DNA of 64,000 nucleotides from Spirochaetia bacterium. Its GTDB lineage: Bacteria; Spirochaetota; Leptospiria; Leptospirales; Leptonemataceae. The DNA lies in NCBI GenBank assembly GCA_009885105.1, contig VFLI01000016.1:1-64000 (forward strand). The letters run 5' to 3'. Below the pieces are notes generated by a model. The model searched no databases. It was given only the letters and a program-made list of their open reading frames with translations, and was not told the origin of the DNA. The position numbers and the translations under genes are program-made. Numbering within the stretch: position 1 is the first letter of the stretch; every line of letters starts with the position of its first letter. Below are positions 16,555 to 26,100 of this stretch, piece by piece.

Positions 16555-18321
16555 TCAGGGACAGCTGTTATTTGTTATCGCTGTCAACAGCTGGTATTTT
16601 ACAGCCAGGTAACATTCCACGTTCTTCTGCTCTGTTGCGCTCAGAGTTCGTTTGTAAAGAATCATTTCTGCAATGTCGCCATTCATGAAATTCGCCAGCG
16701 ATAGATTTGCTCCCAGGGTCATGCGGTCCATCGAAATCAGAGGATTGATCAAACTCAAAACCTGAGCATTCACAGCCGGCGCAATCCGGTTCCCGTCAAT
16801 GTAAATCGAAACTGAGGTCCCGTCAAATACGGAGGTGGCGATATGAGCAGTGGCATCGGCGAGCGGTCCGCTGCTGGCAGTGATATTCAGGACTCCGCTC
16901 ACCTGACGATAGGCCGAGTATGTGCTGACTGCGGCCCAGGAAAAAGGACGCAATACTGATGCCGGAAGACCCAAACCGTCGAAAATCTCCAGAGGCGTCA
17001 TGCTGGCGGCCGGTGTGGGCGTAAGAAATACAATAAAGAAAGTAAACGATTTGTTCAATCCATTGAATGAAGAGGCCTGAGAGGGAGTAATGATCATTCT
17101 TGTCGATGCGCCGCTTATGAACCTGACGATGGGTTTACCGGGGAAACTTCCCGATAAAGGAACCCAGGTTGGTTCGAAGGTTGGTACACCCGTCGCGCTG
17201 TATCCCGAGCCGGAATAATCCGGCCATGCGGAAACGATTCCGCCGTTCATGGAGCCGGTAATGTTCGCTGCATCCAGCCATAGAGTCAGGTCGGAAAAGC
17301 TATCCGGCTGGATTGTAGTGGTGATTGTGTTCTCCGTGGAATTGCATCCTGCGTCTGTGATCCGCACCTTAGTGGCAGCCGCCGCCGCGGGCGCATTGAA
17401 GATCGCCACGTCCGTCACCTGTTCCATGGATCCTGCTCCGGATAAGATTGAGTATGCAAAAGGAGCTATCCCTCCCAGCGGCTGAAGGAGCAGCGCAGAA
17501 TTCGCGCTGATCGTTGTATTCTCCGGAGAGACCACCATCGATTTTCCCCGTCCCAGGAGATAGTGATTCGTGATTTCATTGAGCGTCAGAGCCTTGGTGT
17601 ATACAGACGTGTCATCCATGTAGCCTGTGAATCCGGAATTGGCGACGCCCGCGCCGCCAATAAGGAAAGTTCCCGCGCTGGATGATACTGTTACAGTTTT
17701 GATTACTTTCAATTGACCGTTGACATAAATGCGAACACTGGTTCCGGATTTCGTCAGGACGGCGTGATACCAGCTGCCCGTCTTCGGCGCGACACCTGCC
17801 ACAAAACCTGTTCCACCCAGTCCGCTGAAGAGCTGATCCGAATTGGACAGATCCAGACCCAGCCAGGCATTTCCTCCGGATTGTGCGAATATTACAGCAA
17901 AACCCAGAGCGCCACCCGCGATCAAAGTCGTAGGATTGAACCAAGTTTCCACGGAGAAATCCGTTGTGGATGGATCGAAGGATGGAAGAGTGCTGATATT
18001 CGAGTTGAAAGCGTTGTCAAAAAATACAGCCGTATCTGAGGCTCCGGCGATTGTTCCTGTCAGTCCTGCTGTAACAGCGCTGTAAGCTCCCGTTTTGCCG
18101 TTGCCGCTGACATCTTCTGCAGGATTGGAACCCATCGTATAGTATGCCCAGAGTCCTGGTGTTGAAAGGATGGCGTTTCTGTAACTGCCTGTTACCGATC
18201 CGGCCTGGCATTTTGACATCAAAAGAGCAAGGTTTGTGGTGAGATAATCGTTCGGAAAATCTTTCGAGCAACCCATTGAGGCTAACAAAAGCATTGCATT
18301 GAGTATACGCAATTTCACCAT
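16555..18321 (-). CDS. LamG-type surface lipoprotein, copy 2
   Basis: This 588-residue paralogue shares the domain order of copy 1: lipobox ASMGC followed by the identical start of the mature protein SKDFPNDYLTTNLALLMSKC, a LamG jelly roll (FSVETWFNP, WYHAVLTKSGTSVRIYVNGQ), an Ig-like segment and a second LamG-like domain ending in EQKNVECYLAVKYQ. Identity is highest at the N-terminus and at domain borders and lower in exposed loops, as expected after duplication and diversification. It starts ATG-GTG where copy 1 has ATA-GTG. The genes are 103 bp apart and could be co-transcribed. Confidence 0.85.
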   Translation of the reverse strand: MVKLRILNAMLLLASMGCSKDFPNDYLTTNLALLMSKCQAGSVTGSYRNAILSTPGLWAYYTMGSNPAEDVSGNGKTGAYSAVTAGLTGTIAGASDTAVFFDNAFNSNISTLPSFDPSTTDFSVETWFNPTTLIAGGALGFAVIFAQSGGNAWLGLDLSNSDQLFSGLGGTGFVAGVAPKTGSWYHAVLTKSGTSVRIYVNGQLKVIKTVTVSSSAGTFLIGGAGVANSGFTGYMDDTSVYTKALTLNEITNHYLLGRGKSMVVSPENTTISANSALLLQPLGGIAPFAYSILSGAGSMEQVTDVAIFNAPAAAAATKVRITDAGCNSTENTITTTIQPDSFSDLTLWLDAANITGSMNGGIVSAWPDYSGSGYSATGVPTFEPTWVPLSGSFPGKPIVRFISGASTRMIITPSQASSFNGLNKSFTFFIVFLTPTPAASMTPLEIFDGLGLPASVLRPFSWAAVSTYSAYRQVSGVLNITASSGPLADATAHIATSVFDGTSVSIYIDGNRIAPAVNAQVLSLINPLISMDRMTLGANLSLANFMNGDIAEMILYKRTLSATEQKNVECYLAVKYQLLTAITNNSCP

Positions 18322-18406
18322 AGTATTCGACTCTGACCGCCTCTATAAAGCAACAAGTATTGCTGAATCTTTTTTCACCTGAACAGGAGAAAAAACGGTG
18401 CCCGGC

Positions 18407-19375
18407 CTAATGACCTTCCAGCCATCTCTCGGCATCCAGGGCCGCCATGCAGCCGCTGCCCGCAGCCGTGATTGCCTGCCTGTAGCGTTTGTCCTGCACA
18501 TCCCCGGCGGCAAAAACACCTTCCACGCTTGTAAAGGACGAACCGGGCTTTGTGACAATATAACCATCCGCATCCATTTCCAGCTGTCCTTTAAAAGGAT
18601 CAGAATTTGGTTTATGCCCGATGGCGTAAAAAAGTCCCCCCACAGTCAGTTCCCGGATATCTCCCGTTTGCACATTCTTAACAACAAGCGATGTCAGTTT
18701 TTTTGTGTCCCCTTTTGTTTCCAGAGGCACACTGTTCCAGACCGGCTCGATTTTAGGATTTTTCAGGACGCGCTCCGCCATGATGCGGGAAGCGCGCAGA
18801 GTGTCGCGTCTGTGGATCAGGAAAATCCTGGAGCCGAACTTTGTGAGGAAGGTTGCTTCTTCCGCCGCTGAATCTCCCCCGCCGATTACTGCCAGCGGAG
18901 CATTGCGGTAAATGGGCAGGGCGCCGTCGCAGACCGCGCAGGCCGAAATGCCGTTCTGCCAGTATGTTTCTTCCCCGGGAAGATTGAGCCGTTTTGCCGT
19001 GGCGCCGGTGGCTATTATAATAGAAGAAGCCAGTACAGGCGGCTCATTTTCCATCCCCTCCCGCCAAAGTTGGAAAGGGCGTTTGGATAGGTCGACCTGG
19101 GAAATGGTTTCTGTGTGGATCACTGTTCCGAACCGCAGCGACTGGGCGCGGAAATGGTCTGTCAGTTCCGGACCGGATATGCCCTCAGGAAATCCGGGAT
19201 AGTTTTCCACTTCCGTAGTTGTGGTCAGCTGACCGCCTGCCGCAACTCCGCCAGCCATGAATCCTTCAAACATTACAGGCATAAGATCTGCCCTGGCGGC
19301 GTATACGGCGGCGGTGTGTCCGGCCGGTCCGCTTCCAATGATTACGACTTTATGAATTTTATTATTTTCGTGCAT
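18407..19375 (-). CDS. trxB: Thioredoxin reductase
   Basis: This FAD/NADPH enzyme reduces thioredoxin in the cytoplasm. The 322-residue product has the FAD motif [12 protein letters not shown] (about 10-21), the redox pair in SACAVCDG (about 148-155), the NADPH motif [12 protein letters not shown] and the C-terminal FAD motif [24 protein letters not shown] chose the ATG at 19375, preceded by AGGAAAAGG. A longer frame to 19858 would add unrelated sequence and run through the divergent DUF2203 gene. A peroxiredoxin gene is nearby on the other strand, a fitting partner system. Confidence 0.95.
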   Translation of the reverse strand: MHENNKIHKVVIIGSGPAGHTAAVYAARADLMPVMFEGFMAGGVAAGGQLTTTTEVENYPGFPEGISGPELTDHFRAQSLRFGTVIHTETISQVDLSKRPFQLWREGMENEPPVLASSIIIATGATAKRLNLPGEETYWQNGISACAVCDGALPIYRNAPLAVIGGGDSAAEEATFLTKFGSRIFLIHRRDTLRASRIMAERVLKNPKIEPVWNSVPLETKGDTKKLTSLVVKNVQTGDIRELTVGGLFYAIGHKPNSDPFKGQLEMDADGYIVTKPGSSFTSVEGVFAAGDVQDKRYRQAITAAGSGCMAALDAERWLEGH

Positions 19376-19387
19376 ACTGCCTTTTCC

Positions 19388-19393
19388 TATAAT
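19388..19393 (+). promoter_or_regulatory. -10 box next to a GTG start (leaderless candidate)
   Basis: A perfect TATAAT ends 6 nt before the GTG at 19400, with no Shine-Dalgarno sequence between. No strong -35 is visible. The box overlaps the ribosome-binding region of the divergent trxB. Confidence 0.5.
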
Positions 19394-19399
19394 GGATAT

Positions 19400-19741
19400 G
19401 TGACACCAAAAATATGGTCGCTGGAAGAGGCGAGAGAAATTTTGCCCGAAATTCGCCGTGTGACAGATCAGTCGTACAATAGATCCACGGAAATAAATAA
19501 AATTCTGGAAAGCACAATTCTCCAGGAAAAACAGCAGGAAGAAAAAGAGGACGAGCTGCAGCAGATACTGAGCGACTGGGCGATGGCAGTGATTCGTCCC
19601 GGAGTTGAAGTGAAAGGTTTGTGGCTTGTAGATTTTGACAATGGTTCGGGCTATTACTGCTGGCGGCACGGCGAGAATGATATTCTGTTTGAGCATTCGT
19701 ATGATGGCGGGTTTGCAACCAGAAAAAGGATTGAGGAATAA
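19400..19741 (+). CDS. DUF2203-family protein
   Basis: This small cytoplasmic protein of about 113 residues matches the DUF2203 family: [24 protein letters not shown] at the N-terminus (given here as the family's EA-LP-I pattern), a helical middle rich in Glu/Gln, then [10 protein letters not shown] and [10 protein letters not shown] near the end. Function is unknown. The GTG at 19400 is preferred because the family begins at this point and a perfect TATAAT lies 6 nt upstream; frames reaching back to 19115 are antisense to trxB. The next gene starts 5 nt after the stop. Confidence 0.75.
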   Translation: MTPKIWSLEEAREILPEIRRVTDQSYNRSTEINKILESTILQEKQQEEKEDELQQILSDWAMAVIRPGVEVKGLWLVDFDNGSGYYCWRHGENDILFEHSYDGGFATRKRIEE

Positions 19742-19745
19742 TAGA

Positions 19746-20225
19746 ATGGCAGAAGGCATTATACCCTCCGAGGGAAAAAAAATAAAAGACACTAAAGTAA
19801 AACTGGGCGACGGCTCTGAAAAAAAAATCAGCGAACTGTCCGGTAAAAAAGGTCTCATCCTGTATTTCTATCCAAAAGACAACACGTCCGGCTGCACGCA
19901 GGAAGCCTGCGATTTTCGCGACAATTTCTCAGCGCTGAAAAAAGCGGGCTGGAATGTCGTCGGCGTTTCGCCCGATTCTGAGAAGTCCCATCTGTCTTTC
20001 ACAAAGAAACAGTCGCTGAATTTTTCTCTTATCTCCGACGAGAACAAGAAACTGTGCGAATCCCTGGGACTCTGGATTGAGAAAAAGCTCTACGGCCGCA
20101 GCTACATGGGTGTTGCCCGCACGACGATCGTGCTCGATAGTTCTTTGAAAGTCATCAGGTTTTATGAGAAAGTAAAAGTGAAGGATCATGTGAAAACTGT
20201 TATCAAGGATATCAAGGATTTATGA
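19746..20225 (+). CDS. bcp: Thioredoxin-dependent peroxiredoxin (Bcp/PrxQ type)
   Basis: This 159-residue thiol peroxidase reduces hydroperoxides in the cytoplasm. [20 protein letters not shown] contains the peroxidatic Cys in the TxxC context and a resolving Cys five residues on, as in atypical two-Cys PrxQ enzymes; [16 protein letters not shown] and [10 protein letters not shown] also match. The ATG at 19746 is chosen because the upstream in-frame sequence belongs to the preceding gene. It overlaps the aminopeptidase start by 4 bp (ATGA), so the pair is translationally coupled. trxB on the other strand could supply reducing power. Confidence 0.92.
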   Translation: MAEGIIPSEGKKIKDTKVKLGDGSEKKISELSGKKGLILYFYPKDNTSGCTQEACDFRDNFSALKKAGWNVVGVSPDSEKSHLSFTKKQSLNFSLISDENKKLCESLGLWIEKKLYGRSYMGVARTTIVLDSSLKVIRFYEKVKVKDHVKTVIKDIKDL

Positions 20226-21904
20226 AACCGGAACAAAAATTAAAAGTTCACACCGGCGAAAAAGGAAAAGATGCGCTTCTAATACTCCCTGTTTTTTCTG
20301 ACGATATTCCTTCCGGAGTTAACGGATCCGACAACCGCAATCTGAAAAAAATTCTGGAGAAACAGTTAAAAGCGGGATTCTTCAAAGCTAAACCGGGAGA
20401 AATCCTGAATCTTGCGCATGAAGGCCTGGTGCTGGCCGGCCTGGGTAAAAAAAAAGCATTCCATCCGGACCGGATGACGGCTCTTTTCCGTTCTCTGGGA
20501 AATTTAATTGCAAAAATAGAGAACCCGGCTCATATTTCTTTCTCCGACGACGTGCTGAAGGCCGCGGAAACTTTCGGAGCGGCTTTCAATGCAGGCAGCG
20601 CCGATCACAGCGGCCCGCCCCGATCCGCTGAAAAAAAGGAAAAAAAAGCCGGCAAAAAGGGCGACAAGAACGGCTCTGCAGACGAGAGCGAGGAAGAGGA
20701 AGGACTCGACTATTTTCTGCCGTTCACAAAGGAAGAAATGATCAGCCAGTGCGTCAGCTGTCTAATAATCGGCGCTGATTCCATGGATATTCTGAAAACC
20801 AAGAAAAAGAAAAAAGATAAACCGGCGCGCGATGTGACTGTCAGCGCAGACGGATTGAAAAAAGAGCAGGTGAAAAGAGCCGTGGAACGCGGCGAAAATC
20901 TGGGAAGCATGGCCAACAGGGCGCGTTATATTGCGTCGCTTCCGGGCAACTACATATCGCCGCTGGAATTTGAAAAATATACCCGGGATCTTGCGAAGGA
21001 ATTTCATCTGAAGATCCGCGTTTTCCAGGCGGATGAACTCAAAAAGATTGGCTGTGGAGGCATCATTTCCGTAGGCAAGGGTTCCGACATACCGCCGCGA
21101 ATGATCGTCCTGGAATATACGCCGTCTGTCATTCCCGCGGCAAATAAACAGAAAGCACAGAAAAACTTAAATACTAAATCCGGCCCTGTGGTGCTTGTGG
21201 GAAAAGGGATTACCTTCGACACCGGCGGAATTTCTTTGAAGCCGTCCGGTGAAATGCATGAGATGAAATATGACATGTGCGGAGCGACGCTTGTGATTCA
21301 TGCAATGGCCCTGGCTTCCGTGCGAAAGTATCCTCATCCGATTGTCGGACTGGTGGGAATTGCGGAAAATATGCCGGATGGAAAGGCGATCAAACCAGGA
21401 GATGTGTACACCGCTTACAACGGCCTTACCGTTGAAATCCAGAACACGGATGCGGAGGGCAGGCTGGTTCTCGGTGATGTTCTGGCCTATGCCTGCAAGA
21501 ATTATTCGCCGTCTGTGATGCTTGATTTCGCCACGCTCACCGGAGCCTGTGTGATTGCTCTGGGCCATGAAGCCGCGGGCGTGATGACGTCATCGGAAGA
21601 ACTTGCGAGTCAAATCGATCTGGCCAGCCGGAAATCTCTCGACCGGTCCTGGCGGCTGCCTCACTGGCAGGTGTATTCGTCCGGGTTGAAGTCGGATATT
21701 TCTGATCTGCGAAACATCGCCGGTCGCGACGCCGGCACCGTGACTGCGTACCGGTTTCTGACCAAATTTGTAAAACCTGGCATAAGATGGGCACATGTGG
21801 ACATTGCGGGTATGGCCTGGCGTTCTAAAGACAGCGCCAGCCAGCCCAGAGGCGCGACTGCCTGGGGACTGCGTTTCTTAAATCAGTTTATTGAGGATCT
21901 GTAA
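20222..21904 (+). CDS. pepA: Leucyl aminopeptidase (M17 family)
   Basis: This cytosolic metallo-aminopeptidase removes N-terminal residues from peptides. The catalytic half shows VGKGITFDTGGISLKP (metal and bicarbonate region), MKYDMCGA and the family signature NTDAEGRLVLGD, then ATLTGACVIALG. The N-terminal domain is extended: residues 130-165 are a Lys- and Glu-rich low-complexity stretch (KKEKKAGKKGDKNG, then ESEEEEG) followed by a second Lys run near 192-200. This makes 560 residues, somewhat longer than usual. It overlaps the peroxiredoxin gene by 4 bp. Confidence 0.93.
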   Translation: MKPEQKLKVHTGEKGKDALLILPVFSDDIPSGVNGSDNRNLKKILEKQLKAGFFKAKPGEILNLAHEGLVLAGLGKKKAFHPDRMTALFRSLGNLIAKIENPAHISFSDDVLKAAETFGAAFNAGSADHSGPPRSAEKKEKKAGKKGDKNGSADESEEEEGLDYFLPFTKEEMISQCVSCLIIGADSMDILKTKKKKKDKPARDVTVSADGLKKEQVKRAVERGENLGSMANRARYIASLPGNYISPLEFEKYTRDLAKEFHLKIRVFQADELKKIGCGGIISVGKGSDIPPRMIVLEYTPSVIPAANKQKAQKNLNTKSGPVVLVGKGITFDTGGISLKPSGEMHEMKYDMCGATLVIHAMALASVRKYPHPIVGLVGIAENMPDGKAIKPGDVYTAYNGLTVEIQNTDAEGRLVLGDVLAYACKNYSPSVMLDFATLTGACVIALGHEAAGVMTSSEELASQIDLASRKSLDRSWRLPHWQVYSSGLKSDISDLRNIAGRDAGTVTAYRFLTKFVKPGIRWAHVDIAGMAWRSKDSASQPRGATAWGLRFLNQFIEDL

Positions 21905-21927
21905 TCTCTGACGAATCCGAACGGGAG

Positions 21928-22156
21928 TTACCCTTCGATCAGATTGTTCAGGCTTTCCAGCAGCTGATCTACTGGCACACCGTAGCCCATGCAGACCTGT
22001 TCGATGGTTTCCATTTCATTGATCGAGCAATGGGAGCATCCGCCGAGATGATAGCTTGAAAAAACAAGACCTACTTCTGGATGTACTTTCATGGCTTCGC
22101 CGACGCTCATATCGGGTCGGAATGATGGTTTGTTTTCTGTGGTTACTTCTGACATA
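21928..22156 (-). CDS. DUF1858-type redox disulphide domain protein
   Basis: This 75-residue cytoplasmic protein is a single DUF1858 domain, the disulphide domain found with hybrid-cluster proteins. It has an F-x-P-D-M-S-V-G-E-A-M start, VFSSYHLGGCSHCS with two cysteines in CxxC spacing, and a helical C-terminus. A redox or metal-sensing role is inferred from the pair. I chose the ATG at 22156, with GGAG 8 nt upstream; the longer frame adds nothing conserved. It is divergent from the QueD-like gene and converges on pepA. Confidence 0.8.
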
Positions 22157-22217
22157 ATTATCTCCAGATACGGTAATATAGGCTTCAACAGGCGTCCCGT
22201 CAATAAAAAAAAGAACC

Positions 22218-22712
22218 TTGATTCGTCCCGGTCCGTCTGAAAACTGCGGCATGAATCTGGATCGGGACGAATCCTCGGACCTTCTGCCGGCGCTTCAGGG
22301 ATTTGAAGTTCTCACAGGCCGATGGTATATTACTATAGAAGGAAGATTTGACTCTGCTCATTATCTCTACCGCTATTTTCCGGACGGCTCCAACGAGCCG
22401 ATGCACGGGCATACCTGGAATGTGGTGCTGTCAATTTCAGAAAAAAAAGGCGGTATTGGAAAGGACGGCATCAGCTTTGACTTTCTGGAAGCCAGAAAAC
22501 GCCTGCAGCAGCTGATCGATCGAATCGATCATATCTGCATCAACGATCTGCCGGAATTCAAGGATGTCAATCCGACTGCCGAGAATGTTGCGAGATGGTT
22601 TTATTCAGGGATGAAACAAAAGATCGAATCCGCCGACGGATTGATCAGGGAGGTGCGAATTCATGAAGGGCCGGGTAATGTTGCTGTGTTTGAGCCTGAT
22701 CACAGTTCATAA
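22218..22712 (+). CDS. QueD/6-pyruvoyl-tetrahydropterin synthase-like protein
   Basis: This is a member of the PTPS/QueD superfamily, which converts dihydroneopterin triphosphate in queuosine or pterin routes. Zinc-binding histidines are in FDSAHY and HGHTW, the Asp-His pair in DRIDHICIND, and the C-terminal Glu in HEGPGN. The Cys four residues before HGH in QueD enzymes is replaced (NEPMHGH has Asn there and Glu one residue on). It may therefore be a PTPS-III-like or otherwise altered enzyme. With queF in the same window, a queuosine role remains likely. The start could be TTG 22218 or ATG 22251. The 3' end overlaps the next gene by 50 bp. Confidence 0.8.
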   Translation: MIRPGPSENCGMNLDRDESSDLLPALQGFEVLTGRWYITIEGRFDSAHYLYRYFPDGSNEPMHGHTWNVVLSISEKKGGIGKDGISFDFLEARKRLQQLIDRIDHICINDLPEFKDVNPTAENVARWFYSGMKQKIESADGLIREVRIHEGPGNVAVFEPDHSS

Positions 22713-23148
22713 TTTTTTATCGTCGTCTCTCTACGCCACGGATGCGGCTGTCTCGCCAGAGGAAAGAAAACCAAGACCCTGCTGTCCTGTGGGCATCGCC
22801 TACAATGCGGCTGGCGGATCTGTGATACTGGAACAGATATGCTCTGAGAACAACACTGTAGTTTTCCATATGAAAACAAAAAATATGGCGCAGGCCTGCA
22901 CGCATCCACCGTCGACGATACTGAGAGATCAGACGGGCAAGAGATACCAGATGGTATCACACCGCGGACTGCCGGACTGCGAAAGCGGAGAAAGATCCTC
23001 GCAGCCGAATCTAAGCTTTCAGTGGACCTTTGAAAAATTGTCTGCGTCTGCGCGGACCCTGGCGCTTGTTGAAGTGGAGGATACTGTCACGGAAGGTCTT
23101 TCATTCTGGGCCTGGCGTAATGTCGATATTTCGCGCTGCCGGTTCTGA
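22663..23148 (+). CDS. Secreted protein of unknown function
   Basis: This 161-residue protein has a signal peptide (MKGRVMLLCLSLITVHNF..., cleavage near YATDA, about 26). The mature part has six cysteines (CCP, ICSEN, ACTHPP, DCESG, SRCRF), implying an oxidised exported domain with possible disulphides. Beta-strand-like segments such as NTVVFHMKTKN and RTLALVEVEDTV suggest an Ig-like fold. I do not recognise a family. Its start lies inside the end of the QueD-like gene, so the two are probably co-translated, yet their functions look unrelated. Confidence 0.6.
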   Translation: MKGRVMLLCLSLITVHNFLSSSLYATDAAVSPEERKPRPCCPVGIAYNAAGGSVILEQICSENNTVVFHMKTKNMAQACTHPPSTILRDQTGKRYQMVSHRGLPDCESGERSSQPNLSFQWTFEKLSASARTLALVEVEDTVTEGLSFWAWRNVDISRCRF

Positions 23149-23168
23149 CGTCGGAGTCTGAATATCTT

Positions 23169-26100
23169 CTATTTGATCGTCATTTCCCATACGCCCTGCC
23201 AGTCCTCAGGCACGCCGTTTTTCTGATAGTATTCAATTCGCTTCAGGTGAACCACCACGGCCTCGTCATTCGGAGCGAGCGCCCGGCATTCGGCCAGGAT
23301 TTCGGCCGCCTTTGAAAAATCTCTCTCAAGGCATACGGCAAGCGCCTGCTCAAACTTACCGCGCAGTGTTTTTTTCCGAAGCAGAATATCCGGCGGATCG
23401 CCGTCAAAGATTTCGAAAATTGCGGCCGGTTGACTTCTGCCAACCACGCGCACTTTATCCAGGAAACGATAGTGAAAAAGGTTCGGATTCTGCAGTCTCA
23501 CCAGAACGTCATTGCTGATGATGATGCCCGCCCCGTAAATTTTTGTCAGACCTTCCAGCCTGGAAGCGAGATTGACTGTATCTGCCACCACAGCGCCGTT
23601 GTATCTGTGTTCGTCGCCGATAATACCCAGCATGATATCGCCGTACTGCAGGCCGATTCCCACGCTCACAGGTGTTCGATTCTTGCTTATCCGTTCATTG
23701 TTGTAGTTGCGTAATGTCTTCTGGATGTCAATGGCCGCTTCTATAGCATCGTCGGGCGCTCGTGAGAACACAGCCATAAGGCCGTCACCGAAATACTGGC
23801 TGATGAATCCATTTCTGCCGCCAATTGCCGGTCCGATCCGGCTCAAGAAACCATTCAAGAAATTAAAGTTTTCCGCCGGAGTCATTTCTTCCGATAAAGC
23901 GGAATAGGCCCGAATGTCCGCAAACAGAACCGTCATGGAGCCGCGTGTCTGGTCGCCCAGATGCACATCAATGATGCTTTTCCTGTTGAGCATTTTCAGG
24001 AATTCGCCGGGAACAAAAAGCCGCGATGCAGCATTGATGTGCTTCAAATCCAGATGCATTTCAATTCGTGAAAGAAGTTCGTCGCGATTGAAGGGCTTTG
24101 TCACGTAGTCATTCACTCCGGATTCAAATCCGTGTATCATCGCCTCCAGCTGATTTTTTGCAGTCAGCATAATTATTGGGAGACTCAGACGATCGAACTT
24201 TGCTCGAATCTGGAGAGCCGCTTCATACCCGTCCATGCGCGGCATCATCAAATCAAGAAGCACCAGATCGGCTTTAGCGTCGTCGAGTTTCGCGAGGGCT
24301 TCAAACGCGTCCTCCGCGGTAAGCACAAAGTATCCCGCCGCGCGAAGGAGGTTCTCCAGCAGAATGAGATTGATTGGTTCGTCATCCACAATCAGAATTC
24401 GATACCGCAGGTCGTTCTTCTCTGAGCCGGCGTCCCGGCTCAGAGCATCCGCGGTCTTTTTCTCATCTGCTGAAATCTCTGCAGCGATTTCTTCGAGCCT
24501 GGATTCTTTTTCCCGGTCTTTCCAAGATACTCTCGCCGCGTCGGGGACGCTTGCGGCTGTTTCGACTGAAGGCAGTCGGAAGTAAAAGGTGGAGCCGATT
24601 CCCGGCTGGCTGTTTACTTTAATTTCGGAACCGTGAAGCTCGGCCAGTTTTTTTACAATTGATAATCCCAGACCTGTGCCGCCGAATTCTCTGGCAATCG
24701 TGCCGTCGCCCTGCTCAAAACTTTCAAAAATATGCTGTTGATTCTCAAGAGAAATTCCAATGCCGGTATCCTGAACGGCCACAGCAACCATCCCGTCCTC
24801 GAGGCGGCCGCGGAGAGTGACGCTGCCGGTATGCGTGAATTTTATCGCGTTGCTGAGAAGATTTAACAGAATCTGCTCAAGACGCTCCTCGTCCGCAGTT
24901 ACGCAGGGAAGGTCGTCAGGAAAGTCGAGAATCAGCGAGAGATTCTTTTTTGAGGCCAGTGGTTTCATCATAAAAGCAGCGTACTCGGCGGCTTTTTTCG
25001 GATCAACGGACTGCAATCGGAGAGAGATTTCGGAGTTCTTTAGTTTGGAAAAATCCAGAATGTCATTCACCAGAGCCGCCAGTCGTCTGCTGCTGGAAAT
25101 AATCATTCGCAGATTCTGAAATTCCTGTTCGCCGATCTTTCCGGATGTTTCATGCATCAGGTGCTCGGCCAGTCCGATAATGCCGGTCAGCGGTGTTTTG
25201 AGCTCATGCGAAGTATTGGCCAGAAACTCATCCTTCAGCCGGTTTGATTTTAATAGATTCTCATTTGCGATTAACTGCTGCTTCAGCGTCTCGCTCTGCA
25301 GCTGTGATTTTTCCTCTACTAAAATATTAATACGATAGGCAAGTGCCAGAGACAGAAGAGTGACTTCCAGTGACGATCCTATTTGAAAACTGTATTCGGT
25401 AAAGATTGTGCTGGATAGAAATCCGGCGGCTCTTAAAGTGTAGAGCAATCCGCCGACCAGCAGCATCCCCCAGGCGAACAAGAAATATCGTGCCGGCCGG
25501 TATCCTTTCATTGCTGATCGGATGCCCATTGACAGCAATACAACAATTCCGAAAACCGTTAGAGGCAGAAAAAATATTTTTGTAAGAAACGCTATATCCA
25601 GAAACGCCGCGCATACGGTAAACAGCACTGATGCGCCGGCATGACCGATCGACAGTTTGCGGATAAACGGCGAAAGTATTTTCGCCTGCAGAAATGAAAT
25701 GGAAAAAAGCTGGGCGGAGATGAACATCAATCCTGGCGAGGCGATTTCCTCCCAGTTGATCCATTTTAGCGGCATGTTCGGCCACAGATACTGGGTCAGG
25801 CCGTTCCAGTTGATCTGAAAAAACAAAAAACATGCGATGTGAAAAGAGTAAAGAAGATAGGCAGGATCGCGCACTCCTGTGAAAATGAAAAGATTGTAGA
25901 AAATCATCACCAGCAGAATTCCATACATGATTGCCAGGGCAATATACTTAATCATAGCATTCTGCATGAAATCCTGGGCAGTCCAGAACCTCAGGGGAAA
26001 AGGAACAGTGCCCATGTCGTGGTATCGGAGATACAAAGTTTTTTTTTCCAGTCCTTTCAGATTGAGACTAAAAACCGGATTGGGATACGGAAACTGCCTG

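Noticed and set aside
18407-19858. N-terminally extended thioredoxin reductase of 483 residues
   Set aside because: The extra 161 residues are antisense to the DUF2203 gene, and a well-placed ribosome-binding site precedes the internal ATG at 19375.
22016-22252. Overlapping small frames between the DUF1858 gene and the QueD-like gene
   Set aside because: They are alternative-frame readings of the two genes, without ribosome-binding sites.
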